A stretch of 64,000 bases of DNA from Roseateles sp. YR242 (GCF_900109745.1 NZ_FOAV01000001.1:682001-746000); one strand, 5' to 3'; shown: positions 8,522 through 17,190, numbered from the stretch's first letter. Numbers and translations are program-made. The notes: a model not told the origin generated them from the letters alone.

Positions 8522-8546
8522 AAAAGCCCGCTCCGGCGGGCTTTTT
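8522..8546 (+). terminator. Intrinsic terminator of rpsT
   Basis: A perfect 10-bp stem AAAAGCCCGC / GCGGGCTTTT around a TCCG loop (8522-8545), followed by T, ends the rpsT transcript. The A-run on the left side could also let it act on the other strand. Confidence 0.9.
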
Positions 8547-8618
8547 CAATGGGGCCCGCTTCGTGGCGGGTCTTCTCATTGAAGACTCGCCCAGCCCACA
8601 TGCCGACACACGGCTCAA

Positions 8619-8644
8619 AAAAGGCCCGCTACCGCGGGCCTTTT
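8619..8644 (-). terminator. Bidirectional intrinsic terminator between rpsT and the alpha/beta hydrolase gene
   Basis: An 11-bp perfect stem AAAAGGCCCGC / GCGGGCCTTTT with a TACC loop. Read on the minus strand it is followed by six T residues in all, and it sits just after the hydrolase stop at 8650, so it should end that transcript. It may also catch read-through from rpsT. Confidence 0.87.
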
Positions 8645-8649
8645 GTTCT

Positions 8650-9456
8650 TCACGCACGCAACGGCATTGGCGAGCTGCCCACCACATCCCGGGCATGCAG
8701 CCAGTCCACCACGTTGCGCGCCACCCAGTCGCCATCGTCCAGCGGCAAGTCATGCCCCGCCTGCGCATGCAGGCGAAGCGGCACCCCCCAGGCCCGGCTG
8801 ATCGCCTGGGAACAGCGCCAATCCACCAATTCATCACCCTGGCTGCACAACAGCAACATGGGCGCAAAGGGCGGGTTGAAGCTTGCGCGGTAACGCACCG
8901 CCGCCAGCAGCTGGCGCAAGGCATTGCGCCGGCGCACTGGATGCTCGCGTTGCAAACTCACCCAGTGATCCAGCACCTGTTCAGGCTGTCGCTGCAGGCG
9001 CGTGGTCATGGCCAGCACCCTCGCCTCCCGCTGCCGCAGGCTCAGCCGAAAAAGACTGAGCGCCAGCAATGACCAGTAGTTCGATGGCCGCAGGCGACGA
9101 AAGAAGGCGCTGAACGGACGCAGGCTGGTGTTGACCAACACCACCGCCTCCAGCTCCTTCGGATAGCGGCTGGCCCAGTCGCTCGCCACCATCGCACCGA
9201 GAGACATGGCCAGTACGTGATAAGGCGTCGGCACACCACGGCGCTTCAGCTCCGTACGGCACGCTTCCACCATGTCAGCCACGCGCGTGGGGCTGTCCAC
9301 CTGGCACAAACGGCCGTTGCCCGGCAGGTCCAATAGCTCCAGCCGCACCTCCGGCTGCTGCGCACGCAGCGCGCGCAACAAGCGCACGGGAAAGTCACCC
9401 CAATGGCCACTCTCCCGCGTCAGCCCTCGCAGTAGCACCCAGGTCGTTGTGCTCAT
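8650..9456 (-). CDS. Alpha/beta hydrolase
   Basis: A 268-residue alpha/beta hydrolase fold protein. The start MSTTTWVLLRGLTRESGHWG at 9456 overlaps the upstream gene by 4 bases; an upstream open stretch in the same frame is antisense to nothing useful and is ignored. The nucleophile elbow is AMSLGAM (Ser near residue 95), an acid is expected near CSQGDELVDW, and the catalytic His is in AQAGHDLPLDDGDW near the C-terminus. The hydrolase type (esterase, lactonase or other) cannot be told. It is coupled to an M14-like zinc hydrolase and ends at an intrinsic terminator. Confidence 0.85.
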   Translation of the reverse strand: MSTTTWVLLRGLTRESGHWGDFPVRLLRALRAQQPEVRLELLDLPGNGRLCQVDSPTRVADMVEACRTELKRRGVPTPYHVLAMSLGAMVASDWASRYPKELEAVVLVNTSLRPFSAFFRRLRPSNYWSLLALSLFRLSLRQREARVLAMTTRLQRQPEQVLDHWVSLQREHPVRRRNALRQLLAAVRYRASFNPPFAPMLLLCSQGDELVDWRCSQAISRAWGVPLRLHAQAGHDLPLDDGDWVARNVVDWLHARDVVGSSPMPLRA

Positions 9457-10508
9457 CCCCGGTTCCGTCGATACCAGCGAATCAGGGCCTGCTCCCCGTG
9501 GTCCCAGCGCGTGTCCGGCCCCGGCAGCCACCGGGAGGCGCTCTGTGTGGCGCGCGTCATGAAATCCATCCAGGCCATGTGTCTCCGTAGCACCCGCTGC
9601 TGTCTGTGTTCGATCAGCGGATTGAACATTCCGTGCCGGGAGAGTAGCTGCCTGGGATTTTTCTTCACCCACCGCCATGACCCCATTTCGAGCGTCATCG
9701 GCAGGAAGATCCCCCTATCCAAGGTGAGCGCCTCGTCATAAAGATGGTCCCAAAGATCGCCATGTGCCAGGTAGTGGCGGCTCTGTGGCTCCATGACGTA
9801 GGGATGCGGCGACAGGCCCTGGTCCAGCACCTCGCACAGCGCGTGCACCTCAGCCAGATGCGGCATCGGCCGACGGCTGCGCGCATAGGGAAACCAGATG
9901 CGGTCGTGCAGGCCGAAACCCGAGTGGCAATCAATGCTCAGGGAAAACGGCCGACCCAGCAACTCCTCCCGCATCAGCCGGCACAGGGCATCACTCTCCG
10001 GCTGCAGCGGGGCGCCGGCAGGGCCGCGATACCAAGGCAGCATCGGCCCGAGGCGATGCCCGCCCACCAGCCAAGGCACAGGCCGGTCCGCATCCTGCGG
10101 TCCGTTGCGCATCAGATCCACACCGGCCGGATTGGCGCGGCTGCCCTTCAGGATGCCGCCGGGATTGACCAGCGGCATGAACACCAGCCGCAGGGATTCC
10201 AGCTGCTGATGAAGGCCCACATCCCAGCGCAAGCGTCGCACCAGACTACTTAGGTAGGCCAATGCCACCTGCGCGCCTATGCGCTCCAGGCCATGCACGC
10301 CACCGATCACCGCCATCGCCGGCACGGACGGATCAGGATTCCCCAGTGTGACCGCCAGGACCGGCAAGTCGCCCTCCGGCACCCGCACACGCGCCAGTTC
10401 CCGGCAGTGCAGCAACGCACCACCCTGCTCTATCAGACGCAGCAGTTCATGGAGTTCAGGGAGAGCAGCAACGGCGGCGGACGCCGTTTCGGCGATGACC
10501 ACAGCCAT
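9453..10508 (-). CDS. M14-family zinc carboxypeptidase-like hydrolase
   Basis: A 351-residue protein with the M14/succinylglutamate desuccinylase-like zinc site: GGVHGLERIG (HxxE, residues about 69-78), DCHSGFG for the third ligand, and LEMGSW carrying a candidate catalytic Glu near residue 285. There is no signal peptide, so it appears cytoplasmic. The substrate is unknown; related proteins trim amino-acid conjugates or peptidoglycan peptides. Its stop overlaps the start of the downstream alpha/beta hydrolase by 4 bases, so the two hydrolases are probably made together. Confidence 0.82.
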   Translation of the reverse strand: MAVVIAETASAAVAALPELHELLRLIEQGGALLHCRELARVRVPEGDLPVLAVTLGNPDPSVPAMAVIGGVHGLERIGAQVALAYLSSLVRRLRWDVGLHQQLESLRLVFMPLVNPGGILKGSRANPAGVDLMRNGPQDADRPVPWLVGGHRLGPMLPWYRGPAGAPLQPESDALCRLMREELLGRPFSLSIDCHSGFGLHDRIWFPYARSRRPMPHLAEVHALCEVLDQGLSPHPYVMEPQSRHYLAHGDLWDHLYDEALTLDRGIFLPMTLEMGSWRWVKKNPRQLLSRHGMFNPLIEHRQQRVLRRHMAWMDFMTRATQSASRWLPGPDTRWDHGEQALIRWYRRNRG

Positions 10509-10583
10509 GGAGATGGGAGGAGGGTTCGGACGAAACCCAGCACCCTATGCGCAAACCGCCCGTCAGGCGATGGCCCGATCGGA

Positions 10584-10913
10584 TCAGGGCTTGGCAGGTG
10601 GGTCCGGCAGCAGGCAGGCGTCGACCACCTGCAGCTTGTTGTCACGAGCGAAATTCATGACGAAGTCCCAGGCCATGGGCTCCACCGACTTCAGCGCCTC
10701 GTTCACGATGACGCATTTCACGCCATTGATGACGCGGGGCACGCAGTAGGGGGAGTAGCCGAGGTGGGCATCCCGGCCCGACCGCACGCCGCCCGGGCGG
10801 AAGCAGGACATGGCGCCTGCCAGACGCTCAGCCCAATCGCTCGGTCGAAAGGTGCGGCCATCCGTCGTGATTCCCTGGATGAACACTTCTCGCGGCTTGG
10901 GCTGCTCAGTCAT
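10584..10913 (-). CDS. DUF3579 domain protein
   Basis: A 109-residue protein matching the betaproteobacterial DUF3579 family: FIQGITTDGRTFRPSDWAER near the start, then MSCFRPGG and YSPYCVPRVINGVKCVIV, with EPMAWDFVMNFARDN toward the end. The family has no established function. It is found next to acetylornithine aminotransferase genes in many Burkholderiales, and here it lies divergently upstream of argD, separated by 273 bases. The conserved pairing hints at a link with arginine synthesis, but that is inference. Confidence 0.85.
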   Translation of the reverse strand: MTEQPKPREVFIQGITTDGRTFRPSDWAERLAGAMSCFRPGGVRSGRDAHLGYSPYCVPRVINGVKCVIVNEALKSVEPMAWDFVMNFARDNKLQVVDACLLPDPPAKP

Positions 10914-11079
10914 GCGTCACTCGATCATTCCTAGCCCACGCCAATGGGCCGCAGGCAAAAACGTTATTGTGCCTTGGATGTGTTGCGTCGCAGCACACGG
11001 GGGGCATGCGCAGGCCGATATCCCGTGCGACATGCGACGCAAGCGGGACATTTTTCAAACCTGGCCCGTAGAATCAATC

Positions 11080-11100
11080 GCTCCTTTCGAGGAGCTTTTT
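11080..11100 (+). promoter_or_regulatory. Terminator-like stem-loop (UUCG loop plus T5) in the argD leader
   Basis: A 6-bp stem GCTCCT / AGGAGC closes a TTCG tetraloop at 11080-11095 and is followed directly by TTTTTC. It lies about 90 bases upstream of the argD ATG, in the same direction. It looks like a small intrinsic terminator and could act as an attenuator, but it may simply end a short upstream transcript. No leader peptide is obvious. Confidence 0.45.
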
Positions 11101-11186
11101 CGTTGGTTTTTCGTTGTTCAGCCGGGCTTACCAGCCCGTGCAGCAACCCTTTCCACCCTGCTCTCACCACTGTTGCTGGAGACTTG

Positions 11187-12407
11187 ATGAACGCCCAGGA
11201 GTCCACGTTCGCCGCCCCGACCGAACCCCATGTCATGCACACCTATGGCCGGCTGCCTTTTGCGCTGTCCCATGGTGAAGGCCTGACGGTGTGGGATACG
11301 GCTGGCCGACGATACCTGGACGCGTTGTCAGGCATCGCCGTCAACACGCTGGGGCACAACCACCCCCGGCTGGTGGCGGCCCTGCGGGACCAGGTCGGCA
11401 AGCTGATCCACACCAGCAACTACTACCACGTCCCGCTGCAGGAGCAGCTCGCCGCCAAGCTGTGCGAGCTCTCCGGCCTGACCAACGCCTTCTTCTGCAA
11501 CTCCGGCCTGGAAGCGAATGAAGCCGCGATCAAGATCGCGCGCAAGTTCGGCCATGACCGTGGCAACGAGAACCCGGCCATCGTGGTGTTCGAGAAGGCT
11601 TTCCACGGCCGCTCCATCGCCACCTTGTCGGCCACCGGCAACCCCAAGGTGCAGGCCGGTTTCGGCCCGCTGGTGGAGGGCTTTGTCCGCGTGCCGCTGA
11701 ACGACCTGCCCGCCCTGGAACGGGCACTGGCGCAGCACCCCAACATCACCGCCATCTTCCTGGAGACCATCCAGGGCGAAGGCGGCATCAACCCGGCACA
11801 CATGCAGTTCCTGAAGGACCTGCGACGCCTGTGCGACCAGCACAACCTGCTGCTGATGCTGGACGAGGTGCAATGCGGCATCGGCCGCACCGGCAAGTGG
11901 TTCGCGCATCAGTGGGCCGGCATCCAGCCGGACGTGATGCCGCTGGCCAAGGGGCTGGGTTCGGGTGTCCCGATCGGCGCCGTGGTCTGCGGCCCGCGTG
12001 CGGCGAAGGTGATGGGCCCGGGCAACCACGGCACCACCTTCGGCGGCAACCCGCTGGCCATGCGTGCTGGCGTGGAAACCCTGGCGGTCATGGAGGCGGA
12101 CCAATTGCTGGCCAACGCCTCCCGGATCGGCGCGGAGCTGAAGGCCGGCCTGGAAGCGGGCCTGGCCGGTGTGCCGGGCTTCATCGAGGTGCGGGGTTAT
12201 GGCTTGATGATCGGCATCCAGCTGGACCGCCCTTGCGGCGCGTTGCTGGTCCAGGCCGCCGAGGAGGCGAACCTGCTGATCAGCGTCACCGCCGACTCGG
12301 TGGTGCGTCTGCTGCCGGCGCTTGTCATCACGAGCGCGGAGGCCGCCGAGATCACTGCACGCCTGGTGCCGTTGATCAAGCGCTTCCTGTCCGCCCCCGC
12401 ACCATGA
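11187..12407 (+). CDS. argD: Acetylornithine aminotransferase
   Basis: A PLP-dependent class III aminotransferase that converts N-acetylglutamate semialdehyde to N-acetylornithine in arginine synthesis. The 406-residue protein shows FFCNSGLEANEAAIKIARKF, LLMLDEVQCGIGRTGKWF (Asp binding the PLP nitrogen) and MPLAKGLGSGVPIGAVV carrying the PLP Lys. The ATG at 11187 with an upstream GGAG is preferred over an earlier in-frame ATG 81 codons back that would add unrelated sequence. It overlaps or nearly touches argF downstream, forming an argDF operon. Confidence 0.96.
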   Translation: MNAQESTFAAPTEPHVMHTYGRLPFALSHGEGLTVWDTAGRRYLDALSGIAVNTLGHNHPRLVAALRDQVGKLIHTSNYYHVPLQEQLAAKLCELSGLTNAFFCNSGLEANEAAIKIARKFGHDRGNENPAIVVFEKAFHGRSIATLSATGNPKVQAGFGPLVEGFVRVPLNDLPALERALAQHPNITAIFLETIQGEGGINPAHMQFLKDLRRLCDQHNLLLMLDEVQCGIGRTGKWFAHQWAGIQPDVMPLAKGLGSGVPIGAVVCGPRAAKVMGPGNHGTTFGGNPLAMRAGVETLAVMEADQLLANASRIGAELKAGLEAGLAGVPGFIEVRGYGLMIGIQLDRPCGALLVQAAEEANLLISVTADSVVRLLPALVITSAEAAEITARLVPLIKRFLSAPAP

Positions 12408-12424
12408 AACCAGGGAACAGCCTG

Positions 12425-13369
12425 ATGCGTCACTACCTGCAGTTCAAGGACCTGCGCGCCGAGGAATACGCCTATCTGTTCGACCGGGCCTCGATCATCA
12501 AGCGGCGCTTCAAGAACTACGAGAAGTACCAGCCGCTGGTGGACCGCACACTGGCGATGATCTTCGAAAAGGCCAGTACCCGTACGCGGGTGAGCTTCGA
12601 GGCCGGCATGTACCAGATGGGTGGTTCGGTGGTGCACCTCACCACCGGCGACAGTCAGCTGGGCCGCGCCGAGCCCATCGAGGACAGCGCCCGCGTGATC
12701 AGCCGCATGGTCGACGTGGTCATGATCCGCACCTTCGAGCAGAGCAAGATCGAAAGCTTTGCGGCGCATTCGCGGGTGCCGGTCATCAACGGCCTGACCA
12801 ACGAGTACCACCCCTGCCAGATCCTGGCCGACCTGTTCACCTTCATCGAACAACGCGGCATGGACCGACGCGGCGCCATCGACATGGACTGCCTCAAGGG
12901 CCGGGTCGTGGCCTGGGTCGGCGATGGCAACAACATGGCCAACACCTGGCTGCAGGCGGCCGAGATCCTCGGCTTCACGGTGCATGTCAGCACACCCAGC
13001 GGTTATGAGATTGATCCGGCGGTGGCCGGCATCAAGGACCGCAACTGCTACAAGGTCTTCAAGGACCCGCTGGAAGCCTGCCGTGGCGCCGATCTCGTGA
13101 CGACCGACGTCTGGACCAGCATGGGCTATGAGGCGGAGAACGAGACCCGCCGCACCGCCTTTGCGGACTGGTGCGTGGACGCCGAGATGATGGCGCAGGC
13201 CAAGCCGGACGCCCTCTTCATGCACTGCCTGCCGGCTCATCGCGGTGAAGAGGTGGCCGCCGAAGTGATCGACGGACCGCAATCGGTGGTGTGGGACGAG
13301 GCCGAGAACCGCATGCACGTCCAAAAGGCGCTGATGGAGTACCTGCTGCTGGGCCGCATCGGCACCTGA
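12425..13369 (+). CDS. argF: Ornithine carbamoyltransferase, anabolic type
   Basis: Makes citrulline from ornithine and carbamoyl phosphate. Motifs: EKASTRTRVSFEAG (carbamoyl phosphate site), HPCQILADLFT, and HCLPAHRGEE (catalytic Cys). It has 314 residues from the ATG at 12425, which has AGGGA 9 bases upstream; another ATG at 12404 overlaps the argD stop and would add MKPGNSL. Placement after argD and the HCLPAHRGEE form separate it from the catabolic enzyme encoded at 48969-49979, which has [10 protein letters not shown]. Confidence 0.95.
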   Translation: MRHYLQFKDLRAEEYAYLFDRASIIKRRFKNYEKYQPLVDRTLAMIFEKASTRTRVSFEAGMYQMGGSVVHLTTGDSQLGRAEPIEDSARVISRMVDVVMIRTFEQSKIESFAAHSRVPVINGLTNEYHPCQILADLFTFIEQRGMDRRGAIDMDCLKGRVVAWVGDGNNMANTWLQAAEILGFTVHVSTPSGYEIDPAVAGIKDRNCYKVFKDPLEACRGADLVTTDVWTSMGYEAENETRRTAFADWCVDAEMMAQAKPDALFMHCLPAHRGEEVAAEVIDGPQSVVWDEAENRMHVQKALMEYLLLGRIGT

Positions 13370-13372
13370 CGG

Positions 13373-14290
13373 TCACTTCACGGGCGCTGGCGCCGGGGAT
13401 ATGGGGCCTACCGGCGACCCCAGCGGACGCAACCCGTCCTCATAGGTGCCGGCCGGGTAGTGCCGCTGCAGCACCTTCCAGAAGGTACCTGTGCGGGCGG
13501 CGCGCTCCAGCGCCTCGGTCAGCACTTCCCTGTCATGGGCGGGCAGGTGGCGGGAGAGATAGACCCCACTCTCCCCCCACCCGAGCTCGCTCATGGGTTC
13601 GTAGCGCAGGCGCTCCAGCATGGCCCGGGTGCGGGTTTCCTGCATCAGCGTGCCGGCAAAGATCGAGGGCGTCATCAGCGTCACATCCGCCATCCCACGT
13701 TCCATCGCACGCGCCACGGCGACAGGGTCGGCCTCCAGCACCAGCCGGCGCTGTTCCCGCAGGGAATGGACCAGCTGCTGGTAGGCCTCGCCATAGTCGA
13801 AGCCCCGCACCAGGGCCACGCGCAGCTCTCGTCGTTCCGCCAGCTCGCGCATGCTTTCCACCGGCGGGCGGTCCGACAGCAGGGAGATCAGCACCGGGCG
13901 CGCGCGCGCCATCGCGATGAAATCCCCGCGCACATCGCGCTGGGACGTCCGCGTGGCCGGCACCAGCAGATCGGCACTGCCGCTGCCGAACATGGCCTCC
14001 TGCCGTGCACGCGGCACCACGGAGAAATCGAAATGGCAGCCGGTCTCCGTACTGATCTTGCGCAGCAGTTCGGGATAGACCCCACCCAGCGCGCCGCCGG
14101 AGGTCACCACGCTCATGCCGATGGGCGACATCGGCACCCGTATGGTTCGGGAACACTGGGCACGCACCGGCCCCGCCCCCATCAACAACGCCATCGTTGC
14201 CAGGGCTGTCACCACACGCCGACGCGCCACATCCGATCGGCCAAGGCCAAGCCAAGGACCGTCGCGGATCCCGAAATCCTGCTTACGCAT
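13373..14290 (-). CDS. Periplasmic substrate-binding protein (SBP_bac_3-like)
   Basis: A 305-residue protein with an N-terminal export signal (hydrophobic VVTALATMALLMGAGPVRA ending in a signal-peptidase-like site) followed by a two-lobe amino-acid-type binding fold: GGVYPELLRKI, SADLLVPATRT, and the second-lobe ERGMADVTLMTP. The start at 14290 places the signal about 30 residues in; upstream in-frame codons give no better N-terminus. No permease or ATPase gene is nearby, so this may be an orphan ligand sensor or scavenger. It converges with argF with only 3 bases between stops. Confidence 0.8.
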   Translation of the reverse strand: MRKQDFGIRDGPWLGLGRSDVARRRVVTALATMALLMGAGPVRAQCSRTIRVPMSPIGMSVVTSGGALGGVYPELLRKISTETGCHFDFSVVPRARQEAMFGSGSADLLVPATRTSQRDVRGDFIAMARARPVLISLLSDRPPVESMRELAERRELRVALVRGFDYGEAYQQLVHSLREQRRLVLEADPVAVARAMERGMADVTLMTPSIFAGTLMQETRTRAMLERLRYEPMSELGWGESGVYLSRHLPAHDREVLTEALERAARTGTFWKVLQRHYPAGTYEDGLRPLGSPVGPISPAPAPVK

Positions 14291-14354
14291 GTTGTTCAAC
14301 GCTCCCAGTGGCAGGGCTGCCCCGATCACCCGAATGGGCTGGGGTGCCCCATCT

Positions 14355-14401
14355 AGGGAACCTCTGCATAACGCTCGCGAGGAGTGATGCAGAGCTTCCC
14401 T
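14355..14401. repeat. 15-bp near-perfect inverted repeat in a divergent intergenic region
   Basis: Arms AGGGAACCTCTGCAT (14355-14369) and its reverse complement with one mismatch (14387-14401) flank a 17-base spacer. It sits in the 271-base gap between the binding-protein gene (minus) and the metallophosphoesterase gene (plus). There is no T-run, so it is not a standard terminator. The arm sequence resembles the ends of some insertion sequences; an operator is the alternative. Confidence 0.75.
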
Positions 14402-14561
14402 GGAGGCATAGAGTAGCAAAGAGCACTGTCGGCGGTGCAGCCTCCATGCCGGGGGGCCTCTCTAAGGGGGCGGCACGTCGGTTGCCCGCGCTGCGTCCTG
14501 CGTTCCTGTGGCCGCAATCCCTCAGCCCATCGTCAGCCAGACATGGCATGCTCCAGTTCCA

Positions 14562-15320
14562 ATGAAGACTGCATTGATTTCCGATCTGCACGCCAACCGT
14601 GAAGCCCTCACCGCCGTCCTGGCGCATGCGCGGGCCCAGGGCGTGGACCGTTTTGCCTTGCTGGGGGATTACGTGGGGTACGGCAGCGACCCCGCCTGGG
14701 TGGTAGACCAGGTGCGCGCGCTGAAGACCGACGGTGCCATTGTGGTGGTGGGCAACCATGATGTGGCGGTAGCGCGCGGCCCCAGCCCCACGATGAATGA
14801 CGACGCCCGCACAGCCATCGAATGGACGCGGCTCCGGCTGGACGCCGAGCAATTGCGCTTCCTTGGCGAACTGCCCCTTCATCAGGTCAGCGACGACTGC
14901 CTGTTCGTCCATGCCAATGCCTTCGACCCCGCCGGCTTTGCCTATGTGCAGGGCCGCCTGGAGGCCATGCGCAGCCTGCATGCCACCGACTGCCGCTTCA
15001 CCTTCTGTGGCCACATGCACGAGCCCATGCTCTACCACCTCTCCGGCACCGGCAAGGCGGGCGACTTCCGGCCGCAGCCCGGCGTAGCCATTCCGCTGCT
15101 GCCCAACCGCCAGTGGCTGGTCATCCCCGGCGCGTGTGGCCAGCCCCGGGATGGCAACCCCGCCGCCTGTTACGCCGTCTTCGACCACGAGCAGGGTGAC
15201 TTGAGCTTCCAGCGCGTCCCCTACGACGTCGATGCCGCCGCTGCGGCCATCCGCGCCGCCGAAGGCTTGCCCCCTGCACTGGCGGAACGCCTGGCACAGC
15301 GGCTGTTGCTGGGACGTTAA
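14562..15320 (+). CDS. Calcineurin-like metallophosphoesterase
   Basis: A 252-residue protein with all the dimetal phosphoesterase motifs: SDLHAN (DxH) at residues 7-12, LGDYVGYGSDP (GDxxxxG), VVGNHDVAVA (GNHD) and FCGHMHEPML (GHxH). It belongs to the YfcE/MJ0936-like group, whose members act on diverse phosphoesters. The start MKTALISDLHAN fits the family. The gene ends 7 bases before a Ser/Thr kinase-UspA gene on the same strand, which suggests, but does not show, a paired kinase and phosphatase. Confidence 0.9.
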   Translation: MKTALISDLHANREALTAVLAHARAQGVDRFALLGDYVGYGSDPAWVVDQVRALKTDGAIVVVGNHDVAVARGPSPTMNDDARTAIEWTRLRLDAEQLRFLGELPLHQVSDDCLFVHANAFDPAGFAYVQGRLEAMRSLHATDCRFTFCGHMHEPMLYHLSGTGKAGDFRPQPGVAIPLLPNRQWLVIPGACGQPRDGNPAACYAVFDHEQGDLSFQRVPYDVDAAAAAIRAAEGLPPALAERLAQRLLLGR

Positions 15321-15327
15321 GCGCTCG

Positions 15328-16797
15328 ATGACCGAAGCGCCAGCCCCGATCACCCTCCCCTTGCAGCCTGGTCAGGTCCTGGACGGCTTCGTGCTGGAAG
15401 AGCGGCTGCACCAGGGCGGCATGGCCAACCTCTGGAAGGTCCGGCGCGAGACGCCCCTGCCGGATGCCGCGGGCCAGGACCTTCCGCTCATCATGAAGGT
15501 GCCCCGCATCAAGGGCGGCGAGGACCCGGCCAGCATCGTCGGCTTCGAGGTGGAGCAAATGATCCTGCCCGCGCTCAAGGGGCCGCATGTGCCGCGCTAC
15601 GTGGCCCGCGGCGATTGGCGCCGGCAGGCCTACATCGTCATGGAGCACATCGAGGGCGACAGCCTGCGGCCGTTGCTGGACCGGGCGCCGCTGCCGCTGG
15701 TGGAGGTGGTGGAGATCGGCATCCAGGTGGCACATGCGCTCACCGACCTGCATCTCCAGCACCTGGTGCACCTGGATATCAAGCCCAGCAACATTCTTCG
15801 GCGCGCCGACGGTTCGGTGGTGCTGGTGGACTTCGGGCTCTCCCGCCACGACTTCCTGCCCGACTTGCTGGAGGAGGAGTTCTCCCTGCCCATCGGCACC
15901 GGGCCCTACATGTCGCCCGAGCAGGTGCAGTTTGTGCGCAACGACCCCCGCAGCGATCTCTTTGCGCTCGGCGTCATGCTGTATCACCTGGCCACGGGTG
16001 AACGCCCGTTCGGCCAGCCGGCCTCGGTGCGGCAACTGCGCCGCCGTCTTTATGTGGAGCCCATCCCGCCCCGCGCCATCCGGCCGGAGCTGCCCCCCTG
16101 GTTTCAGGAAGTGGTGCTGCATTGCCTGGAAGTGCGTGCCGAGCGGCGTTACCAGAGTGCCACGCAGTTGGCGCTGGACCTGCAGCGCCCGGATGCGGTG
16201 ACGCTGACAGCTCGTGCGCATCGCCTTCAGCGCAGTGGCTTGGTGCGGCGCTTCAAACGCTGGTTCCTGGCCCTTGGCGCGGAGCCGGAGGCGCCGGCCT
16301 CGGTGGGGGCCCAGGTCTCACGCAGCCCGGTCATCATGGCGGCCGTGGACGTCCAAAGCGCCAGCGCGGGCCTGTTGGAGGCGCTGCGCGATGTCGTCCA
16401 GCGCCTGCTCCTGACCGAGCCTGGCGCGCGTCTGGCGTGCGTGGGCGTGATGAAGACCGCGCGTATCGGCATGGACGAACTCACCGACGCCCAGGGGCGC
16501 AGCCACCACGTGCAGCAGCTCATCGCCTTGAAGAACTGGGCCCATCCCATGACCCACGGCCTCGCCCTGGAGGATGGCCGCCTGACCTTCCATGTGCTGG
16601 AAGCGCCGGATGCCGCAGACGCGCTCATCGAATTCGCCGCCAGAACGGGCGTGGAACACGTCGTCATCGGCGCACGCGACGGTTCCGCACTGCGGCGCTA
16701 CCTGGGCAGCGTTTCCACCCAGGTCGTGACGCAATGCGCCTGCACGGTGACAGTGGTGCGGGAACCGCCGCTGCCAATGCCGCCGGCGGCGATGTGA
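15328..16797 (+). CDS. Ser/Thr protein kinase fused to a universal stress protein (UspA) domain
   Basis: A 489-residue fusion. Residues about 18-285 are a Hanks-type kinase: Gly-rich loop HQGGMANLWKV, Lys57 in LIMKVPR, catalytic HLDIKPSNI (Asp150, Lys152, Asn155; His-Leu-Asp rather than His-Arg-Asp), DFGLS at 168-172 and SPEQ (APE-like). Residues about 330-480 resemble UspA, with VIMAAVDVQSAS at the first strand and VEHVVIGARDGSALRRYLG, then VTQCACTVTVVRE at the nucleotide-binding end. No membrane segment is seen. It starts 7 bases after the metallophosphoesterase gene. It is likely a stress-linked signalling kinase; targets are unknown. Confidence 0.9.
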   Translation: MTEAPAPITLPLQPGQVLDGFVLEERLHQGGMANLWKVRRETPLPDAAGQDLPLIMKVPRIKGGEDPASIVGFEVEQMILPALKGPHVPRYVARGDWRRQAYIVMEHIEGDSLRPLLDRAPLPLVEVVEIGIQVAHALTDLHLQHLVHLDIKPSNILRRADGSVVLVDFGLSRHDFLPDLLEEEFSLPIGTGPYMSPEQVQFVRNDPRSDLFALGVMLYHLATGERPFGQPASVRQLRRRLYVEPIPPRAIRPELPPWFQEVVLHCLEVRAERRYQSATQLALDLQRPDAVTLTARAHRLQRSGLVRRFKRWFLALGAEPEAPASVGAQVSRSPVIMAAVDVQSASAGLLEALRDVVQRLLLTEPGARLACVGVMKTARIGMDELTDAQGRSHHVQQLIALKNWAHPMTHGLALEDGRLTFHVLEAPDAADALIEFAARTGVEHVVIGARDGSALRRYLGSVSTQVVTQCACTVTVVREPPLPMPPAAM

Positions 16798-16815
16798 GCC
16801 CTCTACACTGGCGGC

Positions 16816-17154
16816 ATGTCCTTCACTGCCGCCACCAACCCCTGCACCCGGTGCGGCGCCTGCTGCGCCAGCTTCCGCGTTGATTTCTCGCGCCAGGAGC
16901 TGCTCAGCGAAGGGGGCACGGTGCCGGATGGGCTCACCGTGGACGTCACCGACCAGCTCTGCCGCATGCGTGGCACCGACCATGCCTCACCGCGCTGTGC
17001 GGCCTTGCAAGGCCAGGTGGGCGACAGTGCCGGCTGCGGCATCTACGAATGGCGGCCATCGCCGTGCCGTGAATTCGGCATGCGGGCGCCCCTGGGCCTT
17101 GGCGACGAGGCCTGCAACCGCGCGCGTGCCCGGCACGGGTTGCCGCCGCTGTAG
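16816..17154 (+). CDS. YkgJ-family cysteine cluster protein
   Basis: A 112-residue protein with the YkgJ/UPF0153 pattern: PCTRCGACCASFRVDFS at the N-terminus (four Cys in a short span), then further Cys in QLCRMRG, SPRCAAL, AGCGIYEWRPSPCREFG and EACNRAR. The family is thought to bind zinc or iron through these Cys residues; its role is not established. It starts 18 bases after the kinase-UspA gene, without a strong ribosome binding site, and may be the third gene of that unit. Confidence 0.88.
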   Translation: MSFTAATNPCTRCGACCASFRVDFSRQELLSEGGTVPDGLTVDVTDQLCRMRGTDHASPRCAALQGQVGDSAGCGIYEWRPSPCREFGMRAPLGLGDEACNRARARHGLPPL

Positions 17155-17190
17155 CCCATGGGCCCTCTGGCCGGCCCTTGCGCCCGCAGG

